From: Azohydromonas australica DSM 1124
Lineage (GTDB): Bacteria > Pseudomonadota > Gammaproteobacteria > Burkholderiales > Burkholderiaceae_C
Direction of reading: 5' to 3'
Assembly: GCF_000430725.1 (NCBI RefSeq)
Contig: NZ_AUMO01000017.1
Location: 248,001-312,000, forward strand
Length of the DNA stretch: 64,000 bases
Below the pieces are notes generated by a model. It saw only the letters and a list, made by a program, of their open reading frames with translations, was not told where the DNA came from and ran no database searches. Shown here in pieces: positions 23,333-37,941 of this stretch. The position numbers and the translations under genes are program-made. Every line of letters starts with the position of its first letter. The first letter of the stretch is position 1.

Positions 23333-24091
23333 TCAGGCCTGGGCCGGCGGCGGCGCCTCCACGGCCGCCTCGCCCTCTTCCGGCGTCGCCGTGCTCGGCT
23401 CCGGCGCCTCCACGCGCACGTGCGACAGCGTCCACTCGCGCAGCGCCAGCGCCGCGTCGCCCAGGCCGGACTTCTTCAGCGCCGAGAACAGCAGCACGCC
23501 GATGTCAGCCTCGTCGGTGCTGAGCTCGCCCAGCACCTCGGAGACGGCGCGCAGCGAGGCGTCGGCCTCCTTGCGCGAGAGCTTGTCGGCCTTGGTCAGC
23601 AGCACCAGCAGCTTCACCTCGCCGGTCTGCACGCGCGGGGCGACGAAGTCCAGCAGCTGCCGGTCCAGGTCGGTGAAGCCCAGCCGCGAGTCCACCATCA
23701 GCACCACGCCGGCGAGGTTGCGCCGCACCTCCAGGTAGCTGGCCATCACCTGCTGCCAGCGCAGCTTGGCCGTGCGCTCCACGGCGGCGTAGCCGTAGCC
23801 CGGCAGGTCGGCAAAGACCGCGTCGGGCGCATCCTTCGGCCCCAAATGGAACAGGTTGATGTGCTGCGTGCGCCCGGGCGTCTTGGAGGCGAAAGCCAGG
23901 CGTTTCTGCTGCGCCAGCGTGTTGATCGCCGTGGATTTGCCGGCATTGCTGCGGCCGACGAAGGCAATCTCGGGCAGCTCGGTCACGGGCAGCTGGTCGA
24001 GCCGGCTGGCGGTGGTCAGGAAGCGCGCCGTGTGAGTCCAGGAAAGTGCGGACTTGGCATCCGGGGCCACCGGTGTAAGGGACGTGTGCAT
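23333..24091 (-). CDS. engB: Ribosome biogenesis GTP-binding protein EngB (YihA/YsxC)
   Basis: An essential GTPase of large-subunit assembly. The P-loop is in AFVGRSNAGKSTAINTL, G2/G3 are in KTPGRTQHIN and FADLPGYGYA, and G4 TKAD is in LLTKADKLSRKE. The start MHTSLTPVAPDAKSALS gives 252 residues; longer starts run into the divergent promoter region. The C-terminal 30 residues are acidic and Ala/Pro-rich (EAPEPSTATPEEGEA) beyond the usual domain. It is divergent from the cytochrome c4 gene, with 56 bases between the starts. Confidence 0.95.
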   Translation of the reverse strand: MHTSLTPVAPDAKSALSWTHTARFLTTASRLDQLPVTELPEIAFVGRSNAGKSTAINTLAQQKRLAFASKTPGRTQHINLFHLGPKDAPDAVFADLPGYGYAAVERTAKLRWQQVMASYLEVRRNLAGVVLMVDSRLGFTDLDRQLLDFVAPRVQTGEVKLLVLLTKADKLSRKEADASLRAVSEVLGELSTDEADIGVLLFSALKKSGLGDAALALREWTLSHVRVEAPEPSTATPEEGEAAVEAPPPAQA

Positions 24092-24147
24092 GAGGCATTG
24101 TAAAATTTCAAGGTTTGCCCCCATTGACCCTTTCGGCAGCCATACCA

Positions 24148-24786
24148 ATGAAGTCGATCCTTGCACGCACCCTCCAGACGGCGCTTGCGCCGGCCCTTGC
24201 GCTCGCTCTGGCGACGCCCCTGATGGCTGCCGAGCCGGCAGCGCCGACCAAGCCGGACCTGGCCAAGGGCCAGGCCACTGCCCAGGTCTGTGCAGCCTGC
24301 CACGCCGCCGACGGCACCCGCGGCATCACGGCCAACCCGATCCTGCAGGGCCAGCACCCCGAGTACCTGGTCAAGCAGCTGACCGAGTTCAAGGCCGGCA
24401 AGCGCCAGAACCCGATCATGCAGGGCATGGCGGCGTCGCTGAGCGAGGAAGACATGCGCAACGTCGCTGCCTTCTACGCCAGCAAGCAGGCCGAGCCGGG
24501 CGCGGCCACCGACAAGGAGCTGGTGCAGCTGGGCGAGAAGATCTACCGCGGCGGCATCGCCGAGCGCAACATCCCCGCCTGCGCCGGCTGCCACAGCCCC
24601 ACGGGCGCCGGCATCCCCGCGCAGTACCCGCGCCTGTCGGGCCAGCACGCCGAGTACACCTCCTCGCAGCTCAACGCCTTCCGCGCCGGCACCCGTGCCA
24701 ACAGCGCCCAGATGACGGGCGTGGCCGCCAAGATGAACGACCGCGAGATCAAGGCGGTTTCCGACTACATTGCCGGGCTGCGCTGA
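24148..24786 (+). CDS. Dihaem cytochrome c4
   Basis: A periplasmic or membrane-associated 212-residue dihaem electron carrier that passes electrons to terminal oxidases. A signal peptide (MKSILARTLQTALAPALALA, then ATPLMAAE) is followed by two homologous class I cytochrome c domains. The haem motifs are CAACH at residues 48-52 and CAGCH at 145-149. Methionine ligands are plausible in the MQGMAASLS and QMTGVAAKM segments. The maturation genes resB and ccsB lie immediately downstream, after a terminator. Confidence 0.95.
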   Translation: MKSILARTLQTALAPALALALATPLMAAEPAAPTKPDLAKGQATAQVCAACHAADGTRGITANPILQGQHPEYLVKQLTEFKAGKRQNPIMQGMAASLSEEDMRNVAAFYASKQAEPGAATDKELVQLGEKIYRGGIAERNIPACAGCHSPTGAGIPAQYPRLSGQHAEYTSSQLNAFRAGTRANSAQMTGVAAKMNDREIKAVSDYIAGLR

Positions 24787-24824
24787 ACCCGCGGCGCCCG
24801 CGAGATTCACCCCGCAGTACCCCG

Positions 24825-24850
24825 AGGCCGGTCTTGAACCGGCCTTTTTT
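24825..24850 (+). terminator. Rho-independent terminator after cytochrome c4
   Basis: 8-bp arms AGGCCGGT and ACCGGCCT with loop CTTGA are followed by six T residues, 39 bases after the stop codon. It separates cytochrome c4 from resB transcription. Confidence 0.9.
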
Positions 24851-24924
24851 GATGGTGCCGGACCGACCTTGCGCGCTTGACCGTTATCAAGCGCGGACCA
24901 TGCACTGACCCGGACAATCCCGCG

Positions 24925-27087
24925 ATGACCGTCTCTGCCCCCGCCGCGCGCACGCCTCAGCATCGGCTGCGCGACACCCTCGAGCTGGTGTCGTCGATGC
25001 GCTTTGCCATCGCGCTGCTGACCGTGATCTGCATCGCCTCGGTGATCGGCACCGTGGTCAAGCAGCACGAGCCGCTCAACAACTACGTCAACCAGTTCGG
25101 GCCCTTCTGGTCCGAGGTGTTCGGCGCGGTGAACCTCTACAGCGTCTACAGCGCCTGGTGGTTCCTGCTGATCCTGGCGTTCCTGGTGATCTCCACCAGC
25201 CTGTGCATCGCGCGCAACACGCCGCGCTTCCTGGCCGACATGCGCTCGTTCAAGGAGAACGTGCGCGAGTCGGCCCTCAAGGCCTTCCACCACAAGGCGC
25301 AGGGCGTGCTGCCGGGCGAGACGCCGCAGGCCAGCCTGCAGCGGCTGTCGGCGCTGCTGGCGGGCAACGGCTGGAAGGCCCGGGTGCAGCAGCGCGAGGG
25401 CGGCACCATGATCGCCGCGCGCAAGGGCGCGGCCAACAAGCTCGGCTACATCGCCGCGCACTCCGCGATCGTGCTGATCTGCCTGGGCGGCCTCTTCGAC
25501 GGCGACCTGATCGTGCGCGCGCAGATGCTGCTGCTGGGCAAGCAGCCCTACCAGGGCGGCGGGCTGATCCGCGACGTCAAGCCCGAGCACCGGCTCTCCC
25601 CGGCCAACCCCACCTTCCGCGGCAACCTGCTGGTGCCCGAGGGCGCGCGCGCCGGCACCGCGGTGCTGAACATGTCCGACGGCGTGGTGCTGCAGGACCT
25701 GCCCTTCGACATCGAGCTCAAGAAGTTCATCGTCGAGTACTACGACACGGGCATGCCCAAGCTCTTCGCCAGCGAGATCGTGATCCACGACCACGAGACC
25801 GGCCAGGCGACGCCCGCCACCGTCAAGGTCAACGAGCCCGCCTTCCACCGCGGCATCGCCATCTACCAGAGCAGCTTCGACGACGGCGGCTCGCAGCTGA
25901 AGCTGCAGGCCGTGCCGCTGCGCCCCGGCCTCAAGCCCTTCACCGTCGCCGGCACCGTGGGCGACAGCACGCCGCTGGACAAGGCGGGCCAGCCCTACAC
26001 GCTGGAACTCACGGGGCTGCGCGTGATCAACGTCGAGAACCTGGGCGGCACCGGCGGCAGCGACTCCGGCGCCGACGTGCGCAAGGTGGACCTGGCCGAC
26101 TCGCTGCAGAAGCACCTGGGCTCCGGCGCCAAGTCGCAGGGCGACAAGCACCTGCAGAACATCGGCCCCTCGGTGAGCTACAAGCTGCGCGACGCCAGCG
26201 GCCAGGCGCGCGAGTTCAACAACTACCAGCTGCCGGTGGAGATCGACGGCCAGCGCGTGCTGCTCGCGGGCATGCGCGACAACCCCAACGAGGCTTTCCG
26301 CTTCCTGCGCATCCCGGTGGACGAGCAGGACCGCATCGACGGCTGGCTGCGCCTGCGCGAGGCGCTGCTGGACCCGGCCTCGCGCGAGCAGGCCGCGCGC
26401 CGCTACGCCAAGCTGGCCTCCCCGCCCGACAACCCCGCCACCACGCAGCAGCTGCAGGTGACGGCGCAGCGCGCGCTGGGCCTGTTCGCCGGCGCCGACA
26501 AGCCGCCGGCCGAGGCTTCCGCCGCGGCGGACGCGGCTTCGGGCGCTGCCGCGGCCAGCCCGGCCGCCGAGTTCCCGCCCGGCGGCCTGGCGGCGCTGGC
26601 GCGCTTCATCGAGACCAGCGTGCCCGAAGCCGAGCGCGCGCGCGTGTCCGAAGTGCTGCTGCGCATCCTCAACGGCAGCCTGTTCGAGCTGGCCAACCTC
26701 AGCCGCGAGCGCGCCGGGCTGGCGCCGCTGGCGCCCAGCGAGAAGACGCAGGCCTTCATGACGCAGGCCGTGGTCTCGCTCTCCGACAGCTTCTTCTATC
26801 CCGTGCCGGTGCTGCTGCAGCTGGAGGACTTCCGGCAGGTGCAGGCCAGCGTGTTCCAGCTCGCGCGCGCACCGGGCAAGAAGCTCGTCTACCTGGGCGC
26901 GATCCTGCTGATCCTGGGCGTATTCGCCATGCTGTACGTGCGGGAACGGCGGCTGTGGATCTGGGTCGAAGCGCAGGATTCGGGCTCGCGCATCACCACG
27001 GCCCTCTCCACCACGCGGCGCACGCTGGACGCCGACACCGAATTCGAGCTGCTCAAGAAGGCCATCCTGAAGGACGCTGCCGCATGA
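24925..27087 (+). CDS. resB: Cytochrome c biogenesis protein ResB (System II)
   Basis: A 720-residue membrane protein of the System II (Ccs) haem-ligation machinery. It works with CcsB to deliver haem to apocytochromes. N-terminal membrane segments are visible at FAIALLTVICIASVIGTVV and WWFLLILAFLVISTSLCI, with further segments near residue 180 and near the C-terminus (LVYLGAILLILGVFAMLYV). A large periplasmic region between them contains the FHRGIAIYQSSFDDGG stretch. An alanine-rich linker (about residues 530-555) looks disordered. The start MTVSAPAARTPQ is chosen over a longer in-frame ATG. The stop overlaps the ccsB start. Confidence 0.94.
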   Translation: MTVSAPAARTPQHRLRDTLELVSSMRFAIALLTVICIASVIGTVVKQHEPLNNYVNQFGPFWSEVFGAVNLYSVYSAWWFLLILAFLVISTSLCIARNTPRFLADMRSFKENVRESALKAFHHKAQGVLPGETPQASLQRLSALLAGNGWKARVQQREGGTMIAARKGAANKLGYIAAHSAIVLICLGGLFDGDLIVRAQMLLLGKQPYQGGGLIRDVKPEHRLSPANPTFRGNLLVPEGARAGTAVLNMSDGVVLQDLPFDIELKKFIVEYYDTGMPKLFASEIVIHDHETGQATPATVKVNEPAFHRGIAIYQSSFDDGGSQLKLQAVPLRPGLKPFTVAGTVGDSTPLDKAGQPYTLELTGLRVINVENLGGTGGSDSGADVRKVDLADSLQKHLGSGAKSQGDKHLQNIGPSVSYKLRDASGQAREFNNYQLPVEIDGQRVLLAGMRDNPNEAFRFLRIPVDEQDRIDGWLRLREALLDPASREQAARRYAKLASPPDNPATTQQLQVTAQRALGLFAGADKPPAEASAAADAASGAAAASPAAEFPPGGLAALARFIETSVPEAERARVSEVLLRILNGSLFELANLSRERAGLAPLAPSEKTQAFMTQAVVSLSDSFFYPVPVLLQLEDFRQVQASVFQLARAPGKKLVYLGAILLILGVFAMLYVRERRLWIWVEAQDSGSRITTALSTTRRTLDADTEFELLKKAILKDAAA

Positions 27088-28445
27088 ACACCGCCGCCTC
27101 TCCCACCAACACCACCACCTTCACGCTCGGACGCAGCCACCCGCTGGCCGGGCGCAGCCTCTACGACTGGCTGTTCGCCCTGCTGGCCGTCGCCGGCGCC
27201 GTGTTCGCCTTCTCGCGCTACGGCGACGCGATGGACGTGTACGAGAAGGGCATCCTCGTCGGCAGCGTGCCGGCCGTCATCTGGCTGGGCTGGTTCTGGG
27301 GCCCGCTGCGCACGCTGATGCTGGGCGTGACCGGCGCCACCCTGGTGGCCATCTCGCTCTACAGCCGCACGCCGGACGCCTTCGGCGCCGACCTCGCGGC
27401 CGGCGAGAAGGTGTTCCTGCTGAAATATTTCCTCTCCAGCCAGAGCGCGATCCTGTGGATGTCGGTGCTGTGCTTCATGAGCACGGTCTTCTACTGGATC
27501 GGCTTCGCCGCGCGCGGCCAGGACAACGTGGCGCAGCGCCTGGGCTCGAAGATCGCCTGGGCGGCGGTGTTCATGGCGCTGACCGGCACCATGGTGCGCT
27601 GGTGGGAGAGCCACCAGATCGGCGCGAGCATCGGCCACATCCCGGTGAGCAACCTCTACGAGGTGTTCGTGCTGTTCTGCTGGCTCACCACGCTGTTCTA
27701 CCTGTACTTCGAGCAGCACTACCGCACGCGCGCGCTGGGCGCCTTCGTGATGCTGGTGGTCAGCGCCGCGGTCGGCTTCCTGCTCTGGTACACGGTGGAG
27801 CGCGAGGCGCAGCAGATCCAGCCGCTGGTGCCCGCGCTGCAGAGCTGGTGGATGAAGCTGCACGTGCCGGCCAACTTCATCGGCTACGGCACCTTCGCGC
27901 TGTCGGCCATGGTCGCCTTCGCCTACCTGCTCAAGCAGCAGGCCACGGCCGCGCGCGGGTGGCAGCTGGCGCTGCTGGGGCTGCTGGGCCTGGTGCTGTG
28001 CTTCGAGCCGATCGTGTTCCGCCAGAGCGCGCAGAGCGCCAGCAGCAGCTTCTGGCTCGTGTACTTCGGCATCAGCACGCTGATCGTGGGCGGCATCCTG
28101 GCCGGGCGCCGCGCCATCGCCGAGAAGCTGCCGGCGCTGGAGCTGCTGGATGACCTCATGTACAAGGCCATCGCCGTCGGCTTTGCCTTCTTCACCATCG
28201 CCACCATCCTGGGCGCCTTCTGGGCCGCCGAGGCCTGGGGCGGCTACTGGAGCTGGGACCCGAAGGAAACCTGGGCGCTGATCGTGTGGCTGAACTACGC
28301 CGCCTGGCTGCACATGCGGCTCATGAAGGGCCTGCGCGGCAGCATGTCGGCCTGGTGGGCGCTGGCCGGGCTGGTGGTCACGACCTTCGCCTTCCTGGGC
28401 GTGAACATGTTCCTCTCCGGCCTGCACTCCTACGGCGAGCTGTGA
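27084..28445 (+). CDS. ccsB: Cytochrome c biogenesis protein CcsB (CcsA-type WWD haem-handling protein)
   Basis: A 453-residue polytopic membrane protein, partner of ResB. The tryptophan-rich haem-binding WWD motif is in WGGYWSWDPKETWALIVW. Conserved histidines flank it (WWMKLHVPANFIGYG before; NYAAWLHMRL after). At least eight hydrophobic helices are visible. The start overlaps the resB stop (ATGA), indicating a coupled pair. It is the CcsA/CcsB component under either nomenclature. A strong terminator follows. Confidence 0.95.
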   Translation: MNTAASPTNTTTFTLGRSHPLAGRSLYDWLFALLAVAGAVFAFSRYGDAMDVYEKGILVGSVPAVIWLGWFWGPLRTLMLGVTGATLVAISLYSRTPDAFGADLAAGEKVFLLKYFLSSQSAILWMSVLCFMSTVFYWIGFAARGQDNVAQRLGSKIAWAAVFMALTGTMVRWWESHQIGASIGHIPVSNLYEVFVLFCWLTTLFYLYFEQHYRTRALGAFVMLVVSAAVGFLLWYTVEREAQQIQPLVPALQSWWMKLHVPANFIGYGTFALSAMVAFAYLLKQQATAARGWQLALLGLLGLVLCFEPIVFRQSAQSASSSFWLVYFGISTLIVGGILAGRRAIAEKLPALELLDDLMYKAIAVGFAFFTIATILGAFWAAEAWGGYWSWDPKETWALIVWLNYAAWLHMRLMKGLRGSMSAWWALAGLVVTTFAFLGVNMFLSGLHSYGEL

Positions 28446-28470
28446 GCCGGCACGCCCGGTGAACCCAACG

Positions 28471-28500
28471 ACGGCGCCCCGCGGGGCGCCGTTTTCTTTT
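28471..28500 (+). terminator. Rho-independent terminator after ccsB
   Basis: ACGGCGCCCC and GGGGCGCCGT arms with a very short GC apex are followed by TTTCTTTT. It ends the resB-ccsB transcript. Confidence 0.9.
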
Positions 28501-28627
28501 CCCCCGGCGGGAAGCCATGGCGAGCCTCGTCCGTAAGCTTTATCACGCCCAGATCACATCGCAACGCATCTAGGAACTTCGCGCCGGCGTATCCGGTCTG
28601 CGAAGGGAACCAGCAAGAGGACTCACC

Positions 28628-29620
<993 letters not shown>

Positions 29621-29630
29621 GGAACCGACC

Positions 29631-30288
29631 GTGGCGAATCCCGCGATGGCCGCCCGCGCGGTCCGGAAGAAACCTTGGCTGCTGCACCCGGCCTGCAAGC
29701 CGGGGCTGTTCGTGCTCCTGCTGCTGCCGCTGGCCTACCTGGTGTTCGCGGCGGCCACCGACAGCCTGGGCGCCAACCCGGCCGAGGCGCTGATCCGCCG
29801 CAGCGGCGACTGGACCCTGCGCCTGCTGTGCGCCACGCTGGCCATCACGCCGCTGCGCGTGCTGCTGAAGCAGCCGGCGCTGGCGCGCTTTCGCCGCATG
29901 CTGGGCGTGGCGACCTTCGGCTATGCCCTGCTGCACTTCGTCTGCTACGCCGTGCTGGACCAGGGGCTGGACCTGGCGGTGATCCTCAAGGACATCGCCA
30001 AGCGCCCCTTCATCCTGGTCGGCACCGCGGCGCTGCTGCTGATGGCGCCGCTGGCCCTGACCTCCTTCAACCGCGCCATCAAGGCGCTGGGGGCACAGCG
30101 CTGGCAGCGGCTGCACAAGAGCATCTACGCCATCGCGCTGCTGGCGCTGCTGCACTTCTTCTGGATGAAGGCGGGGAAGAACGACTTCGGGGAGTGGTCC
30201 ATTTACGCCGCGGTCGTGGCAACACTGCTGGGATGGCGGGTGTGGGAGGCGCGGCGGCGGCGCGTGGTGCCTGCCGCCGCGAGCTCCC

Positions 30289-30299
<11 letters not shown>
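29631..30299 (+). CDS. msrQ: Haem-binding membrane subunit MsrQ
   Basis: A 222-residue inner-membrane cytochrome b-type protein that passes electrons from the quinone pool or flavin reductase to MsrP. It has five to six hydrophobic segments, with haem-ligand histidines likely in YALLHFVCYAVLDQG and LHKSIYAIALLALLHFFWMKAG. The LRLLCATLAITPLRVLL stretch is family-typical. The start may be GTG (here) with GAGGAACCGACC upstream. Its 3' end overlaps the convergent uvrA gene by 11 bases. Confidence 0.93.
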
Positions 30300-35958
<5,659 letters not shown>

Positions 35959-36271
35959 GAAGAAGGGTGGTTTCTGAAGGAGGCGGGGGATTCTAGGGAC
36001 GCCCCAAGTCCCGCGGATTTGCTAGGGCTGCCCAGGGAAGACCTGGGAGAGCAATCCCGTGGCCCAAGGTAGGCCCCTTCTGTGATGTGATTCGCAGATC
36101 GCCACTTTTTGGCGTCTGATGCATGACAGTTCGCATGAGAAGGAAAGACCCCCGGCGTTGGCTTGGCACTGCGAGGCACGAGGCCGGTGCTAGCATGCAG
36201 GCACCCCACGGCAAGGTGGGGTGCCGGTGTTCCGAGCCGGCAGTCATAGGCACCCCGCACTGGAGAGCTGC
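35959..36271. other. Intergenic region between uvrA and the response-regulator gene
   Basis: 313 bases with no credible gene. The left part must contain the uvrA promoter (minus strand), and the right part holds a plausible -10 (TAGCAT, 36191-36196) and a strong hairpin in the leader of the downstream regulator. I saw no LexA-type CTGT-N8-ACAG box by eye. Confidence 0.6.
36200..36225 (+). repeat. Leader hairpin with competing copy near the ribosome site
   Basis: Perfect 10-bp arms GGCACCCCAC and GTGGGGTGCC with loop GGCAAG lie 46 bases upstream of the response-regulator ATG. A second copy of GGCACCCC occurs at 36249-36256, immediately before the ribosome site, and could pair with the same GGGGTGCC arm. 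Confidence 0.55.
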
Positions 36272-36712
36272 ATGAATTCGGTGCCTCAAGCGCCCACCGA
36301 TGCAACCACCGCAGCCGGCCCGACCCTGGGCCCGGTGCTGCTGGTGGAGGACCACCCGGTCAATCAGATGATCGCCCTGGAAATGCTCAAGGCGCTGGGC
36401 CTGGAGGTTCTTACTGCCGACGACGGCGCACAGGCGCTGGAACGCTGCGAAACCACGCCGCCACGCCTGGTGCTGATGGACCTGCAGATGCCCGTGATGG
36501 ACGGCCTGCAGGCCACGCGCAAGCTGCGCGAGATGCAGCAGCAGGGCCGGCTGCCCGGCTTTCCCATCCTGGCCCTCACCGCCCACGCCCTGGCCAGCGA
36601 CCGCGAGATGGCACTGGCTGCCGGCATGGATGACTACCTCACCAAGCCCATCGTCTTCGAAACCCTGCGCCGCGCCCTGGCGCGCTGGCTACCCGAATTG
36701 CCAGCCGGCTGA
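36272..36712 (+). CDS. Stand-alone receiver-domain response regulator
   Basis: 146 residues comprising a short disordered N-terminus and a single CheY-like receiver domain with no output domain. The acidic pair is E26-D27 (LLVEDHPVNQ), the phosphorylation site is D70 in LVLMDLQMPVMDG, the switch threonine is T103 and the conserved lysine is K125 in DYLTKPI. The sequence style (VEDHPVNQMIALEMLKALG) is that of receiver domains from hybrid histidine kinases. It may serve as a phosphorelay intermediate or act by protein contact. No kinase is adjacent. GGAGAG precedes the ATG. Confidence 0.9.
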   Translation: MNSVPQAPTDATTAAGPTLGPVLLVEDHPVNQMIALEMLKALGLEVLTADDGAQALERCETTPPRLVLMDLQMPVMDGLQATRKLREMQQQGRLPGFPILALTAHALASDREMALAAGMDDYLTKPIVFETLRRALARWLPELPAG

Positions 36713-36841
36713 GGCTGCAACTGCTTACACTTTGAGCGGACCGTGCCGGCGCCCCGGCTCGGACGCGGTCCGGTTCGATTCGTCCCCTTCCCTTCCTACA
36801 GAGCGCCCGCCCCGCGGCAGGAGCGCCACCGGAGACAAGCC

Positions 36842-37819
36842 ATGACCCATCGCCGCACGCTGCTGGCCTGTGCTGCCGCAGCGGCCTCCCTCGCCTGCCT
36901 GTCTGCGCACGCCCAGACCGCCTGGCCCGCCAAGCCCGTGACCATCCTCGTGCCCTTCCCGGCCGGCGGCGGCACCGACACCTTCGCGCGGCCGCTGTTC
37001 GCGGCCATGACCAAGAACACCGGGCGCCAGTTCGTGATCGACAACAAGGGCGGCGCCGGCGGCACCCTGGGCGCCGGACTGGCGGCGCGCATGCCCGCCG
37101 ACGGCTACAGCTTCTTCATGGGCGGCGTGCACCACGCCATCGCGCCGTCCATGTACCCGAAGCTGGACTACAACCTGGAGAAGGACTTCGTTCCCGTCGG
37201 CCTGGTGTCCAGCGTGCCGCAGGTGGTGGTGGTCAACGCCGCCAAGGCGCCCGCGAAGGACCTGCAGGGCCTGCTGGCCCAGATGCGCGCCCGTCCGGGC
37301 CAGCTCACCTACGCTTCGGCCGGCAACGGCACCTCGCACCACCTGGCCGGCGAGCTGTTCAAGCTGCAGACCAAGACCTTCCTCACCCACATCCCCTACC
37401 GCGGCGCGGGCCCGGCGCTGCAGGACCTGATGGCCGGCCAGGTGGACATGCTGTTCGACGGCCTGGGCTCCTCGGCCGGCCACATCCGCAGCGGGCGCCT
37501 CAAGGCACTGGCCGTGGCCGGCGAGCGCCGCGCCCCCGGCTTCCCCGACATCCCCACCGCGCGCGAGCTGGGCGTGCCCGACTACGTGGTCAGCACCTGG
37601 TACGGCATCTGGGCGCCCAAGGGCACGCCGCGCGAGGCCATCGAGCGCATGCAGGCCGAGCTGAAGAAGGCGCTGAACGCCGACGACCTCAAGACCACCT
37701 GGACCGGCCTGGGCAGCGAGACGCCCGACGTCTGGGGCGACGCCTTCGGCACCTACGTTGCCAAGGAAACCCGGCGCTGGGCCGACGTGGTCAAGGCTTC
37801 CGGCGCTCGGCTGGAGTGA
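36842..37819 (+). CDS. Tripartite tricarboxylate transporter substrate-binding protein (Bug/TctC family)
   Basis: A 325-residue periplasmic binding protein. The signal peptide is MTHRRTLLACAAAAASLACL with cleavage after AHA. The family signature is in WPAKPVTILVPFPAGGGTDTFARP, followed by DNKGGAGGTLGA and a IPYRGAGPALQDLMAGQVDM stretch. No TctA or TctB membrane subunits are adjacent, as is usual for the large Bug family of Burkholderiales. The acyl-CoA ligase downstream resembles malonyl-CoA synthetase, so a dicarboxylate such as malonate is a reasonable but unproven ligand. GGAGACAAGCC is the ribosome site. Confidence 0.92.
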   Translation: MTHRRTLLACAAAAASLACLSAHAQTAWPAKPVTILVPFPAGGGTDTFARPLFAAMTKNTGRQFVIDNKGGAGGTLGAGLAARMPADGYSFFMGGVHHAIAPSMYPKLDYNLEKDFVPVGLVSSVPQVVVVNAAKAPAKDLQGLLAQMRARPGQLTYASAGNGTSHHLAGELFKLQTKTFLTHIPYRGAGPALQDLMAGQVDMLFDGLGSSAGHIRSGRLKALAVAGERRAPGFPDIPTARELGVPDYVVSTWYGIWAPKGTPREAIERMQAELKKALNADDLKTTWTGLGSETPDVWGDAFGTYVAKETRRWADVVKASGARLE

Positions 37820-37941
37820 CGTAGGCTGCGCCCCCTCAAGGCCGCCGCCCTGGCGGCCGGCATCATTCGAAGTCGGCCGGCTGAGCGCCCCGCGCGCGTA
37901 CCGGCTCCCTGATCCGCCCCCGGTTTTCTGTTCGACCTCCC

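Noticed and set aside
35959..36199. LexA box controlling the tandem uvrA
   Set aside because: No CTGT-N8-ACAG palindrome was seen in the uvrA upstream region, so SOS control is not claimed.
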